From Paenarthrobacter sp. GOM3 (GTDB lineage Bacteria; Actinomycetota; Actinomycetes; Actinomycetales; Micrococcaceae): a stretch of DNA of 64,000 nucleotides. The notes under the pieces were generated by a model. The model saw only the letters and a program-made list of their open reading frames with translations, was not told where the DNA came from and did not search any database. The DNA lies in contig NZ_CP136562.1 in NCBI RefSeq assembly GCF_018215265.2, positions 1 through 64,000 of the forward strand, read 5' to 3'. The translations under genes were made by a program, and so were the position numbers. Shown one piece after another: positions 56,167-64,000 of the stretch; the first letter of the stretch is position 1, and each line of letters begins with the position of its first letter.

Positions 56167-56988
56167 ATGTTGCGGCACAAGTACAGCTACGGCGAACACC
56201 CCAGTCAGTGGGGCGAACTCTTCATACCTGAACCGAACAATGGGAACCATCGCGGCGCATCAGCAGCTGCCGGTGGAGTCGCCGTTGTGATCCATGGCGG
56301 CTACTGGCGCTCGCAGTACGGTGCGGAGCTCGGTGAGCCCCTTGCGCGGGACCTCGCAGCGCACGGCATCACGGCCTGGAACCTTGAATACCGGCGGGCA
56401 GGCAACGGCGGTGGTTGGCCCCATACTTTCGAGGACATCCTGGCCGGCATCGACCATCTGTCCGAAATCGCGGGCGACCACGACCTCCAACTGGGCAAAG
56501 TGGTGGCACTCGGGCACTCTGCCGGTGGCCACCTTGCTGTCTGGGCCGCTGGTCGCGAACGGCTTTCGGCCATAGGAACTCCCGACGCCGACCGCCAACT
56601 GGTGCGCTCACCCGAGGACAACGCGGTGCACCTGACGGGGGTCGTCAGCCAGTCCGGCCTGCTCAACCTTGCGGCCGCCGAGAAACTCAACCTCAGCAAC
56701 GGCGCCGTCTGCAACCTCATGGGCGGTGATTCGGCCAGATTCCCCAAACGGCATAAATATGCGGATCCCATGAGTTTGCTGCCCATCAACGTCCCCGTCT
56801 ATGCCGTGCACGCCACGGAAGACGAGGACGTTCCTGCAAGTCAGTCCGAGGCCTACGTTGCCGCGGCCACGGCCGCCGGAAGTGCGGCCCAGCTGCTGCG
56901 CGTGCCCGGCGACCATTTCGACCTGATCGATCCGAAGGCAGTGGCCTACAAGAAGTGCCGCGAGCTGGTGCAGCGATTGCTCTCGTAA
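56167..56988 (+). CDS. Alpha/beta hydrolase
   Basis: ATG 56167 (MLRHKYSYGEHPSQWGELF) is preceded by AAAGGAGG six bases upstream, so the frame to 56110 is read-through. The 273-residue protein has the oxyanion-hole motif HGGYWRSQYG, the nucleophile motif GHSAGGHLAVWAAGR, and a late His in GDHFDLIDPKAVAYKK. The HGG and GHSAGG motifs resemble kynurenine formamidase-like esterases. The substrate is not known. A pfkB-type gene follows after 40 bases. Confidence 0.88.
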   Translation: MLRHKYSYGEHPSQWGELFIPEPNNGNHRGASAAAGGVAVVIHGGYWRSQYGAELGEPLARDLAAHGITAWNLEYRRAGNGGGWPHTFEDILAGIDHLSEIAGDHDLQLGKVVALGHSAGGHLAVWAAGRERLSAIGTPDADRQLVRSPEDNAVHLTGVVSQSGLLNLAAAEKLNLSNGAVCNLMGGDSARFPKRHKYADPMSLLPINVPVYAVHATEDEDVPASQSEAYVAAATAAGSAAQLLRVPGDHFDLIDPKAVAYKKCRELVQRLLS

Positions 56989-57028
56989 TTGTTGGGATGC
57001 GGCGGCTCCGCTCTGGCAGAGTGGTCCC

Positions 57029-57964
57029 ATGCTGACTGTCATTGGTGAAGCCCTGGTCGACGTCGTTCAACGCTCCTCGGGAATCGAGGCGCACGTTGGC
57101 GGGAGCCCGCTCAACGTGGCAGTCGGGCTGGCGCGCCTGGACCATCCCGTCCAGTTCATCGGGCGTTACGGTCGCGACGCTTACGGCGATTCGGTTGCCG
57201 CGCACCTGCGCTCAAGTTCGGTGATGGTGCCGCTCCCGCCGGACGACAAACCCACCAGCGTCGCCACCGCAGAGATCGACGACGACGGCGCCGCCACCTA
57301 CGCGTTCGACCTCGCCTGGGAGTTGCCCGGACTTGCCGCGCGGCTGCCCCTCATGCTGCAGGGCGCCACCCTGCTCCACACAGGTTCCATCGCCACTGCG
57401 TTGGAGCCCGGCGCCGCCGAGGTGCTTGCCGCCGTCGAGCATGCCCACCCGGGCAGCACCATCAGCTTCGATCCCAACTGCCGTCCAAGCATCATCACGG
57501 ACGTCGACTACGCGCGTACGCAAGCCGAACGCTTCGTGGTGTTGTCCGACGTCGTGAAGGCCTCTGACGAGGACCTCGAATGGCTGTATCCCGGCGTCGA
57601 TCCGACGGAATCGGCGCGCCGTTGGCTGACCTTGGGTGGCGAAGAAGGACCTGCGTTGGTGGTGGTGACGCGTGGTTCACGCGGGCCATGGGGAATCACG
57701 CGGGCCGGGGAAACCCAGGTGCCCGCACCCACCGTGAACGTTGTGGACACCGTCGGTGCGGGGGACTCGTTCATGGCCGGGTTGCTCTCCGCGATTGTGG
57801 ACCACGGGCTGGACGGGGCTCAGAACAGGGACGCGCTCCGGGCGATGCCTGCCGAGACCCTCGCAGCGATCATGGATCATGCAACGCGTGCTGCCGCTGT
57901 CACAGTGTCGAGAGCGGGCGCCAACCCGCCGACGCGGGCCGAGCTCAACCATGGTGCCGCTTAG
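57029..57964 (+). CDS. PfkB-family carbohydrate kinase
   Basis: The 311-residue protein is a ribokinase-fold sugar kinase. It has the N-terminal substrate motif GGSPLNVAVGLARL and the C-terminal anion-hole and catalytic motif DTVGAGDSFMAGLLSAIVDHG, in which the Asp is the base. It probably phosphorylates fructose or a related sugar; fructokinase is the closest guess. It is followed four bases later by the convergent stop of the next gene. Confidence 0.93.
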   Translation: MLTVIGEALVDVVQRSSGIEAHVGGSPLNVAVGLARLDHPVQFIGRYGRDAYGDSVAAHLRSSSVMVPLPPDDKPTSVATAEIDDDGAATYAFDLAWELPGLAARLPLMLQGATLLHTGSIATALEPGAAEVLAAVEHAHPGSTISFDPNCRPSIITDVDYARTQAERFVVLSDVVKASDEDLEWLYPGVDPTESARRWLTLGGEEGPALVVVTRGSRGPWGITRAGETQVPAPTVNVVDTVGAGDSFMAGLLSAIVDHGLDGAQNRDALRAMPAETLAAIMDHATRAAAVTVSRAGANPPTRAELNHGAA

Positions 57965-57967
57965 GCC

Positions 57968-59029
57968 CTAGCCTGCCCCGTGCCCTGCGGCGACCTCTTC
58001 ACCGGCTTTTACCGGACCTGGAGGAGTACCCTTCCCGAACGGGCTGCCGCCCAGCGATTCGCGTCCATGGTCGGTCAGCCATCCGGAAAGGTCCGGGCCC
58101 GCTGGAACGATCTGCGTGGGGTTAATGTCCTCATGCACTATGTAGTAGTGCTGCTTGATCTGCACGAAATCGATGGTGTCCCCGAAGCCTGGTGTCTGGA
58201 ACAAGTCCCGTGCGTAGCCCCACAGGGCAGGCATTTCGCTGAGCTTGTTCCGGTTGCACTTGAAGTGGCCGTGGTAGACGGAATCGAAGCGTGCCAGCGT
58301 GGTGAAGAGCCTGACATCGGCCTCCGTGATGGTGTCGCCCACCAGGTAGCGCTGGGTCGTCAACCGTTCCTCCAGCCAGTCCAAGGCCGTCCACAACCGT
58401 TCGTAGGCGGCGTCGTAGGCTTCCTGTGAGCCCGCGAATCCGCACCTGTACACGCCGTTGTTCACCTCAGTGAAGACGCGCCTGTTGACCAGGTCGATCT
58501 CCTCCCGCAAGTGTTCCGGATACAGTTGCGGCGCACCCGGGCGGTGGAATTCCGTCCACTCCGTGGAGAAGTCCAGAGTGATCTGGGGGAAGTTGTTGGT
58601 GACCACTGCTCCGCTGGGGACATCGACAATGGCCGGAACAGTGATGCCTCGTGGGTAATCCGGGAAGCGGCGGAAGAACGTCTCCTGCAGCCGCTCAATG
58701 CCCAGCACGGGATCCTTGCCGTCCGGATCGAGGTCGAACGTCCAGGAGCGGGCGTCGTGCGTGGGTCCTGGCTGGCCGAGGCTGATGACGTCTTCCAGTC
58801 CGAGAAGCCTGCGGACAATCACAGTTCGGTTGGCCCAAGGGCACGCCCGCGCTGCGATCAGGCGGTAGCGTCCCGGTTCGACCGGCCAGCCCTGTTCTCC
58901 GTTGGGCCCGGTGGATCCATCGCGGGTTATGCGGTCCTCGATGTAATTTGTGTCCCGGTTGAACTCACCGCCGGTGACATACGCGCCGCGGGTGCTGTGC
59001 TCTTCGACTTCGCTGGTCTTCTCAGTCAT
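57968..59029 (-). CDS. Glutathionyl-hydroquinone-reductase-like (Xi/Omega GST) protein
   Basis: The 353-residue protein is a thioredoxin-fold plus helical GST: the active-site Cys is in RACPWANRTVIVRRLLGL, and the C-terminal helical part has YLVGDTITEADVRLFTTLARFDSVYHGHFKCN. This is the arrangement of glutathionyl-hydroquinone reductases. Actinobacteria use mycothiol rather than glutathione, so the cofactor here is uncertain. The start ATG 59029 has a modest ribosome site. Confidence 0.9.
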   Translation of the reverse strand: MTEKTSEVEEHSTRGAYVTGGEFNRDTNYIEDRITRDGSTGPNGEQGWPVEPGRYRLIAARACPWANRTVIVRRLLGLEDVISLGQPGPTHDARSWTFDLDPDGKDPVLGIERLQETFFRRFPDYPRGITVPAIVDVPSGAVVTNNFPQITLDFSTEWTEFHRPGAPQLYPEHLREEIDLVNRRVFTEVNNGVYRCGFAGSQEAYDAAYERLWTALDWLEERLTTQRYLVGDTITEADVRLFTTLARFDSVYHGHFKCNRNKLSEMPALWGYARDLFQTPGFGDTIDFVQIKQHYYIVHEDINPTQIVPAGPDLSGWLTDHGRESLGGSPFGKGTPPGPVKAGEEVAAGHGAG

Positions 59030-59077
59030 TGCCCCAGACTATGCTGCCTTCGCGTGTTCGCGCCCACGTAGACTGGC

Positions 59078-59890
59078 ATGATGCGGCTCGTAGCAAGCGA
59101 TATTGACGGCACCATCCTCGGTCACGACGGCAAAATCAGTGACCGGACCATCAAGGCATTCCAGGCGTGCCGTGACGCAGGGGTGGAACTCGTCTTTGTC
59201 ACTGGACGGCCTCCGCGCTGGTTGTACCCGCTGCAGGAGCAGTTGGGGCACAGCGGAATCGTGATCTGTTCCAACGGCGCAGTTGTGTGGGATTTGGAAA
59301 CCGAAAAGGCCCTCTCCTCGTGCGTCCTGGACTCCGAGTCAGTCTTCGAGGCCCGCCGCATCATCAAGTCCATCAGGCCAGATGCTTTGTTCGCCGTCGA
59401 AACCCTGACAGGTTTCCAGCTGGAGCCGGGCTTCATCGAGAACGAAACCAGTGAGCTGCTTGCCGAGTTCACCCCCCGGCCGTTGGACGAAACACTGACG
59501 GCGGATGACGCCGTCGTAAAGTTCCTGGCGATCACCCGCAAGGGCACCCCGGACGATTTCCTTGCCGAAGTGCAGCCGGCAGTCGCCCATTTGGTGAGCA
59601 CAACGCACTCCGCCCCGCGCACGGCGATGCTGGAAATGTCCGTTCAAGGCATCAACAAAGCCGTCACGCTGGCTAAGTACGCCGAGTCGCTGGGGATCGA
59701 GGCCGCGGACGTTGTGGCGTTCGGGGATATGCCCAACGACATTGAGATGCTCCGCTGGGCAGGCCACGGTTACGCGATGGCCAGCGGACACCCGGAGGCC
59801 ATTCTTGCCGCCGGCCAGCAGGCTCCCCACTTCGACGACGACGGCGTGGCCCAGGTTCTTGAGGCGAAGCTCACCGAACAGCGGGTTTAG
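59078..59890 (+). CDS. HAD-superfamily Cof-type phosphatase
   Basis: The 270-residue protein has the HAD nucleophile motif LVASDIDGTILGHDGK, the second motif FVTGRPPRW, and the metal-binding motif FGDMPNDIEMLRWAGHGYAMASG. These place it in the Cof/class IIB haloacid dehalogenase phosphatases, which act on sugar phosphates and related metabolites. The exact substrate is not predictable. It is convergent with the membrane methyltransferase gene, overlapping by four bases. Confidence 0.92.
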   Translation: MMRLVASDIDGTILGHDGKISDRTIKAFQACRDAGVELVFVTGRPPRWLYPLQEQLGHSGIVICSNGAVVWDLETEKALSSCVLDSESVFEARRIIKSIRPDALFAVETLTGFQLEPGFIENETSELLAEFTPRPLDETLTADDAVVKFLAITRKGTPDDFLAEVQPAVAHLVSTTHSAPRTAMLEMSVQGINKAVTLAKYAESLGIEAADVVAFGDMPNDIEMLRWAGHGYAMASGHPEAILAAGQQAPHFDDDGVAQVLEAKLTEQRV

Positions 59891-60789
59891 TTTCCGAACC
59901 GCGGGACCCAACAACGGACGTTGTCGCAGTAGCGGTCAAAGTCTGTGCCAAACCGTTTGCGGAGATCGGCTTCTTCGTGGGGCCTCACTGCGTAATTCCA
60001 CACCAGCGAGCCAATCACCGCGTAAGCGACCACCAGCCACGATCCCAGCATGAGTCCGATGGCAGCGCCCTGCACGATTCCGGCGAGAGCCATCGGGTTC
60101 CTGATCCAGCGGTACGGCCCGGCGATGACCAGGCGGTTGGGCATCGCGGACGGCAGCGGCGTGCCCTGTCCAAGCGTGGACATGGCCAGTGCTGAATAGA
60201 TGCCCAGTGCGCTGGCCAGTACCAGGAGGACCGCCCCTATCACTCCGGCGATGCCAGGGATCGGAAGGTCTACAGCCCAGCGGTTCTCCAGTGCCGATAT
60301 CGCGAGGGGAATAACTCCCAGGAAGAAGCTCCAGAAGAGCGCGAGTTGCACGAACGTCGTAGCGACATGCGGAGCTGCCGTGGGGCGTTGGGCTGCCGGG
60401 CGGAACGCGAACGGACCGCGTAGAACCCACTCAGATGGCACGCGTCCGTAGGCAACGAGGCAGAGCGCCACTATGGAACATGCGGACGCGGCGGCCATGG
60501 CCACAACGCCCCACCCGGCTTCGGTGCTGATGGTGGCGTAGCTTGCCAACGCCAGGGTGACCAAGCAGGTCCAGGCGGTCGCGATGACAGCCGCTGCCTT
60601 GCTGCCACAGGCCGCCACGGCCGAAGCCACGATGAACAGCGGGATGTCCGCACAGGCAACCATGACAGGATCCAACTGTCCAAGCGTTGATTCACGGATC
60701 AGTGGCAGGGCAAAGACTGAAATCCACCAGGCAGCCCCCGCCACGGCCTGCGCGGCAAAGTAGGCCCGCCCCCACGCAGGGCCCGTCAC
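59887..60789 (-). CDS. Isoprenylcysteine-methyltransferase-like membrane protein
   Basis: The 300-residue protein has about eight hydrophobic segments. Its C-terminus carries the ICMT/PEMT-type binding region GPYRWIRNPMALAGIVQGAAIGLML and RPHEEADLRKRFGTDFDRYCDNV, in which the RNPM and EE(A)DL elements bind S-adenosylmethionine. It is probably a membrane methyltransferase of small or lipid substrates. It overlaps the upstream epimerase-like gene by four bases (ATGA). Confidence 0.85.
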   Translation of the reverse strand: MTGPAWGRAYFAAQAVAGAAWWISVFALPLIRESTLGQLDPVMVACADIPLFIVASAVAACGSKAAAVIATAWTCLVTLALASYATISTEAGWGVVAMAAASACSIVALCLVAYGRVPSEWVLRGPFAFRPAAQRPTAAPHVATTFVQLALFWSFFLGVIPLAISALENRWAVDLPIPGIAGVIGAVLLVLASALGIYSALAMSTLGQGTPLPSAMPNRLVIAGPYRWIRNPMALAGIVQGAAIGLMLGSWLVVAYAVIGSLVWNYAVRPHEEADLRKRFGTDFDRYCDNVRCWVPRFGN

Positions 60790-61652
60790 GGGTGCCGCAC
60801 GCCCTCGCCCGCCAGCAGGGCGCGGTAGCCCTCCTTATAGGTAGGGAAGGTCAGTTCGACCCCGGTGGCCCGCACACGCTTGTTTGAACAGCGTTTGTCG
60901 CCGGGGCCGCCGTCGGACGCGCCGCCGGGTGCCGCCGTCGGGGGTTCCGGGCAGCCCAGTTCAGCAGCGAGAAACTGCATGACTTCGCCCATTTCCGCCG
61001 CGTGATCGTCAACGCCCACGTAGACGGAATCAGAAACGGCTTCCATGGTGGTGAGGTGGACGATCATGGCTGCGGCGTCGTCCCTGTGGATGCGGTTGGT
61101 GTGCCGGGGTTGGGCCGGAATGACTGCTTGTCCGGACTTCACTTGGTCGATCAACCGGGTGCGTCCCGGCCCGTAGATGCCGCCGAGCCGCAACGAGATA
61201 GGCTCCGTGCCGGTGCCCCGGGTCCGGGCGAACAGCAAATCTTCGGCCTCCACCAGTACCTTTCCGCTGAAGCGAGTCGGCTCTGTAGCCGTGGACTCGT
61301 CCACCACAGCCCCGCCGGAATCTCTATACACAGCCGTGGAGGAGACGAAAAGGATCCGGCGCGGCTCGATGGATTGCCGCTCCAGCGCATCCAAAACGTT
61401 GCGTGTCCCGTCCAGGTAGGCCGCGCGGTAGGCCTCCTCGGTGGAGGTATCGGCTGCCACGGCAATCACCACAATGTCCACGTCCGAGGGTAACTCCGGC
61501 AGGCCCTTGGCAAGGTCAGCGTGCATTCCACGAATCTGGGGAGGCAGCTTTTCGGGTGACCGGCGCAGGCCAACAACCTCACGGCCAGCGGCGGCGAAGC
61601 GAAGGCCAGCTTCCGTTCCGAGGTCGCCGCAGCCGGCAATCAATACAGTCAT
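60786..61652 (-). CDS. NAD-dependent epimerase/dehydratase-like protein
   Basis: ATG 61652 (MTVLIAGCGDLGTEAGLRF) follows AGGGG; the frame to 61781 is unsupported. The 288-residue protein has a Rossmann fold with GCGDLG near the start and an SSTAVY segment containing the SDR-type Ser/Tyr region (VSSTAVYRDSGG), in a protein of the extended epimerase type. The exact substrate is unknown. It overlaps the methyltransferase gene by four bases, so the two form an operon. Confidence 0.85.
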   Translation of the reverse strand: MTVLIAGCGDLGTEAGLRFAAAGREVVGLRRSPEKLPPQIRGMHADLAKGLPELPSDVDIVVIAVAADTSTEEAYRAAYLDGTRNVLDALERQSIEPRRILFVSSTAVYRDSGGAVVDESTATEPTRFSGKVLVEAEDLLFARTRGTGTEPISLRLGGIYGPGRTRLIDQVKSGQAVIPAQPRHTNRIHRDDAAAMIVHLTTMEAVSDSVYVGVDDHAAEMGEVMQFLAAELGCPEPPTAAPGGASDGGPGDKRCSNKRVRATGVELTFPTYKEGYRALLAGEGVRHP

Positions 61653-61774
61653 GCCCCTAGTTTGGCAGGCTGCAGCTGTCACCGAGTTCCCAGCCTCCAT
61701 ACAACCAGCGTTCACGTGGCACCCGTAGGCTTTCAGCCACGGACTTGTTAGCTCGTCGAAGGTGCAGGGGAACC

Positions 61775-62023
61775 ATGGCAAAGCGTAGGATCAACGATTT
61801 CACCACTGCGCCGTTGCGGCGCATCGAACCGGACCACCACTGGCGCTCGCTGCGGCAGGGCGATCGGGTCAAAGTCACGCTAACCCCCGGTTACGAATCT
61901 GCAGGCGTGGTGGACGCCGTCACCGGCGACGCCACTGCGGTGTGGGTGGAGCTCGACGGCGGTCGCGGCCGCACGCTGGTGCACGTCAGCGACGGCGTTG
62001 CGATAGTTCCGCACGAGGCCTGA
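61775..62023 (+). CDS. Small hypothetical protein
   Basis: ATG 61775 (MAKRRINDFTTAPLRRIEP) follows AGGGGAACC. The 82-residue product has a basic N-terminus and a short beta-rich part (GDRVKVTLTPGYESAGVVDAVTGDATAVWVEL). No family is recognised. It is divergent from the epimerase-like gene, and the next gene follows after 38 bases. Confidence 0.75.
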   Translation: MAKRRINDFTTAPLRRIEPDHHWRSLRQGDRVKVTLTPGYESAGVVDAVTGDATAVWVELDGGRGRTLVHVSDGVAIVPHEA

Positions 62024-62061
62024 CGCACTTAGCCGGGGCGGACGTCGGCTACGCTACGGGT

Positions 62062-62841
62062 GTGACGCTGCCCTATTTCCTCCGCAAGGACGGTTCAGTA
62101 GGCCCTTTGGCCTTCGCGCACCGAGGTTTCTCGTTGGACGGCTTGGAGAATTCCATGTCCGCCTTCAAGGCTGCAGTGGAATTGGGGACTGCGCACCTGG
62201 AAACGGACGTGCACACCACGCTGGACGGCGTGGTCCTGGTTTTCCACGACCCGTCCCTGGATCGCGTGACTGACTCCGAGGGAAAGATTTCTTCTCTGAC
62301 CGCCGCTGACGTCTCCCGGGCTCGCATCGGTGGGTTGGAGCCGGTGCCAACGTTCGACGAGCTGGTCACCTCGTTGCCGGACGCCCGGATGAACCTGGAC
62401 GTCAAGGACTGGAACTCGGTGCGGCCCTTGGCGGAGGCCATTGAGAAACACGGAATCCACCACCGGGTCCTGGTCACGAGCTTTTCGGACAAGCGCCGCA
62501 GGGCCGTCCTTCGGCTGTTATCACGGCGTGTGGCCTCCTCGGCCGGCAGCACTCTGACGGCGCTTTTTGTTCTTCTGGGCCCTGTCCTGCCCGCCGCTTT
62601 GGCACGGAAGCTGCTTGCCGGCGTCGACGTTTTCCAAGTCCCGGTCCGCTACGGGAGGCTGACCGTGGTGACTCCGGGGTTCGTCCGTCGCGCCCATCGC
62701 CTGGGCCTGCAGGTGCATGTGTGGACCATCAACGAACCCGCTGAAATGGAACGGCTACTGGATCTTGGGGTGGACGGTATCGTGTCCGATCGGCTCGACC
62801 TTCTCAAGGAAGTCCTGGTCCGTCGCGGCCAGTGGGTGTGA
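62062..62841 (+). CDS. Glycerophosphodiester phosphodiesterase
   Basis: GTG 62062 (VTLPYFLRKDGSVGPLAFAHRG) is the most likely start; the frame to 61942 overlaps the preceding gene. The 259-residue protein has the GDPD signature AFAHRGFSLDGLENSMSAF, LETDVHTTLDGVVLVFHDPSLDRVTDSEG, the metal ligands in those motifs, and a late HVWTINEPAEMERLLDLGVDGIVSD. It hydrolyses glycerophosphodiesters to glycerol 3-phosphate and alcohols. There is no signal peptide. Confidence 0.93.
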   Translation: MTLPYFLRKDGSVGPLAFAHRGFSLDGLENSMSAFKAAVELGTAHLETDVHTTLDGVVLVFHDPSLDRVTDSEGKISSLTAADVSRARIGGLEPVPTFDELVTSLPDARMNLDVKDWNSVRPLAEAIEKHGIHHRVLVTSFSDKRRRAVLRLLSRRVASSAGSTLTALFVLLGPVLPAALARKLLAGVDVFQVPVRYGRLTVVTPGFVRRAHRLGLQVHVWTINEPAEMERLLDLGVDGIVSDRLDLLKEVLVRRGQWV

Positions 62842-62950
62842 GCGAGCGTCGGGTTGAAGCGGGTGGGATGTGAGCGAGCGTCGGGTTGAAGCGGGTGGAA
62901 TGTGAGCGAGCGTCGGGTTGAACCGGGTGGGGTGTGAGCGAGCGTCGGGG
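62837..62950. repeat. 32-bp tandem repeat array (three full copies and one partial)
   Basis: Copies begin at 62837, 62869, 62901 and 62933 with an exact 32-base period. The unit starts TGTGAGCGAGCGTCGGGTTG and ends with a GCGGGTGG-type part that varies slightly. The first copy overlaps the last codons of the GDPD gene. The fourth copy is truncated. Confidence 0.9.
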
Positions 62951-62969
62951 AAACCAGACCCTCGCTCAC
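62934..62969. terminator. Hairpin formed by the last repeat and an inverted copy
   Basis: GTGAGCGAG (62934-62942), part of the last repeat, pairs exactly with CTCGCTCAC (62961-62969). The stem ends inside the 3' codons of the convergent GH2 gene. It probably ends transcription of one or both genes. Confidence 0.65.
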
Positions 62970-64000
62970 TTCCGAGGGGTTTCGACGGCGGCCTGCCGGG
63001 TTTGGCTGGCGCGGATCCTTGCGAGGTCGAACTTGTTGCTCCGGTCAAAGGCGAAGATGCCGTTCTTCTCCTGGAACACGTCCGTGAGCTGCGTGTAGCA
63101 GTAGCCGAACATGTCCGGGTTTTCCAGGAGGACGCTGCATAGTCCGTCGAAGCGGGCGTAGAACTCTTCCTCGCTGCCGACCCGTTGGCCGTAGCCCCAG
63201 GACGTGGACACGTCCGTGCCGTCGGCCGCCTGCTTCGCTTCGCCCTCGTTCCACCAGATGCCGCCGAATTCCGAGACGAAGTAGGGCTGGCCGGCGTAGG
63301 GCACCGAATATTCCTGGCCATCTTCCTTGCGGTTGCTGTATGGCTTATTCTCTGCGAGGCCTTCCTGTTCGATCCGGAACCGTTCCGGGTCCTGCTGGTA
63401 GGAGTGGGAGTCGTAAATGTCGGTCTCCCTGATCCGGTGGGAGTATCCGGACGCGTCGATCACCGGTCGGGTGGGATCGGCAAGCTTGGTAGCCAGGAAC
63501 ATTGCCTGAGTAACATCGTCCAACACGGTCAGGCGATCGTGCAGGACCTGGTGTGTTTCGTTGAGGGGGCACCAGCCGATGATGGCGGGGTGGTTGTAGT
63601 CGCGCCTGAGCACTTCCAGCCATTGCGCCACGAAGCTCGGTGTAGGTTGCTGGTTGTGCCCTACCGTTCCGGCGCCGGAAACGCCCCAGTCGCCGAACTC
63701 GCCCCACACCAGGTAGCCGAGCCGGTCAGCGTGGTAGAGGAAACGTTCCTCGAAGATCTTTTGGTGCAGGCGGGCACCGTTGAATCCAGCGGCCATGGAC
63801 AGCTCAATGTCCTTGATCAAAGCGGCCTCGTCAGGGGAGGTCATCAGCGAATCCGGCCAGTAGCCCTGGTCCAGGACAAGCCGCTGGAAAACGGCCTCGC
63901 CATTGATGCGGACCACCTTGCCGTCCAGCGCTATGGAGCGAATTGCCGCATAGCTGTCCACATGGTCCACAACGTTGCCCGCGCCGTCCAGCACGTTCAC
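62966..64000 (-). CDS. Glycoside hydrolase family 2 protein, 3' part (partial)
   Basis: The gene runs off the window end at 64000, so only the C-terminal 344 residues are seen; the apparent start at 64000 is not real. The visible part is the TIM-barrel catalytic domain. The acid/base Glu is in IGWCPLNETHQVL, the nucleophile Glu in YFVSEFGGIWWNEG, and the RLHQKIFEERFLYHADRLGYLVWGEF segment is typical of GH2 beta-galactosidase/beta-glucuronidase-like enzymes. The missing N-terminal part should hold the sugar-binding domain. It is convergent with the GDPD gene. Confidence 0.9.
   Translation of the reverse strand: MNVLDGAGNVVDHVDSYAAIRSIALDGKVVRINGEAVFQRLVLDQGYWPDSLMTSPDEAALIKDIELSMAAGFNGARLHQKIFEERFLYHADRLGYLVWGEFGDWGVSGAGTVGHNQQPTPSFVAQWLEVLRRDYNHPAIIGWCPLNETHQVLHDRLTVLDDVTQAMFLATKLADPTRPVIDASGYSHRIRETDIYDSHSYQQDPERFRIEQEGLAENKPYSNRKEDGQEYSVPYAGQPYFVSEFGGIWWNEGEAKQAADGTDVSTSWGYGQRVGSEEEFYARFDGLCSVLLENPDMFGYCYTQLTDVFQEKNGIFAFDRSNKFDLARIRASQTRQAAVETPRK

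Noticed and set aside
62837..62950. Possible CRISPR array
   Set aside because: The 32-bp units are directly adjacent with no spacers of unique sequence, and no cas gene is in the window.
62755..63321. 188-codon minus-strand frame across the 32-bp array and the GH2 3' end
   Set aside because: Its sequence is mostly a translation of the tandem repeat and of an alternate frame of GH2, with no domain.

Overview
The window reads as the replication-origin end of a high-GC actinobacterial chromosome, most likely a Micrococcaceae member close to Arthrobacter or Paenarthrobacter. It opens on the first base of dnaA, followed by a dnaA-dnaN spacer with DnaA boxes and the order dnaN, gnd, recF, dciA, gyrB, gyrA, DUF3566 gene, tRNA-Ile, DLW-39-type peptide and tRNA-Ala. 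Frequent GTG starts, a linked crgA, and the pknA/pknB/pbpA/rodA/pstP/FHA operon fit the same group. I see no insertion sequence, prophage, rRNA operon or CRISPR array.

Layout. 1-12.2 kb: replication core, gyrase and two tRNAs. 12.2-17.4 kb: transporter, glycosyltransferase, a membrane-anchored helical-repeat protein, cyclophilin, rhomboid protease and a GyrI-like protein. 17.35-18.14 kb: gene-free DNA with seven exact DnaA-box matches, more than the dnaA-dnaN spacer holds. 18.1-21.2 kb: DNA-alkylation repair block (tag, then alkB, two alkyltransferases and a sigma factor in one overlapping operon). 21.3-33 kb: crgA, a sortase gene with an apparent one-base frameshift, a small membrane protein, pabA/trpG, and the eight-gene-order pknB-pknA-pbpA-rodA-pstP-fhaB-fhaA cell-wall and signalling operon on the minus strand. 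33.4 kb: tRNA-Leu.

From 33.5 kb the content is accessory metabolism in small units, each with its own regulator: a sugar-acid dehydratase with a GntR protein, an amine oxidase with a divergent TetR protein plus Usp and APC permease, a 5-oxoproline (pyroglutamate) cluster with a divergent GntR protein, and an alditol-type oxidase with a divergent LacI protein. Three of these have clear palindromic operator candidates. After that come a bile-acid:sodium-type symporter, a SulP transporter, a RelA/SpoT-type synthetase, hydrolase, sugar kinase, glutathionyl-hydroquinone-reductase-like protein, HAD phosphatase, membrane methyltransferase, NAD-dependent epimerase-like protein, GDPD, a 32-bp tandem repeat array, and the 3' part of a GH2 glycoside hydrolase cut by the window end.

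The signals I consider most worth pursuing are the second DnaA-box cluster at about 17.4-18.07 kb, the DUF5997-type protein with an exact 50-residue internal duplication divergent from an HTH-less LysR effector domain (a possible split regulator), the sigma-factor-bearing alkylation repair operon, the perfect 11-residue repeats at 14.8-15.1 kb, and the 32-bp array at the right end. All functional calls come from reading sequence motifs; no database search was run.
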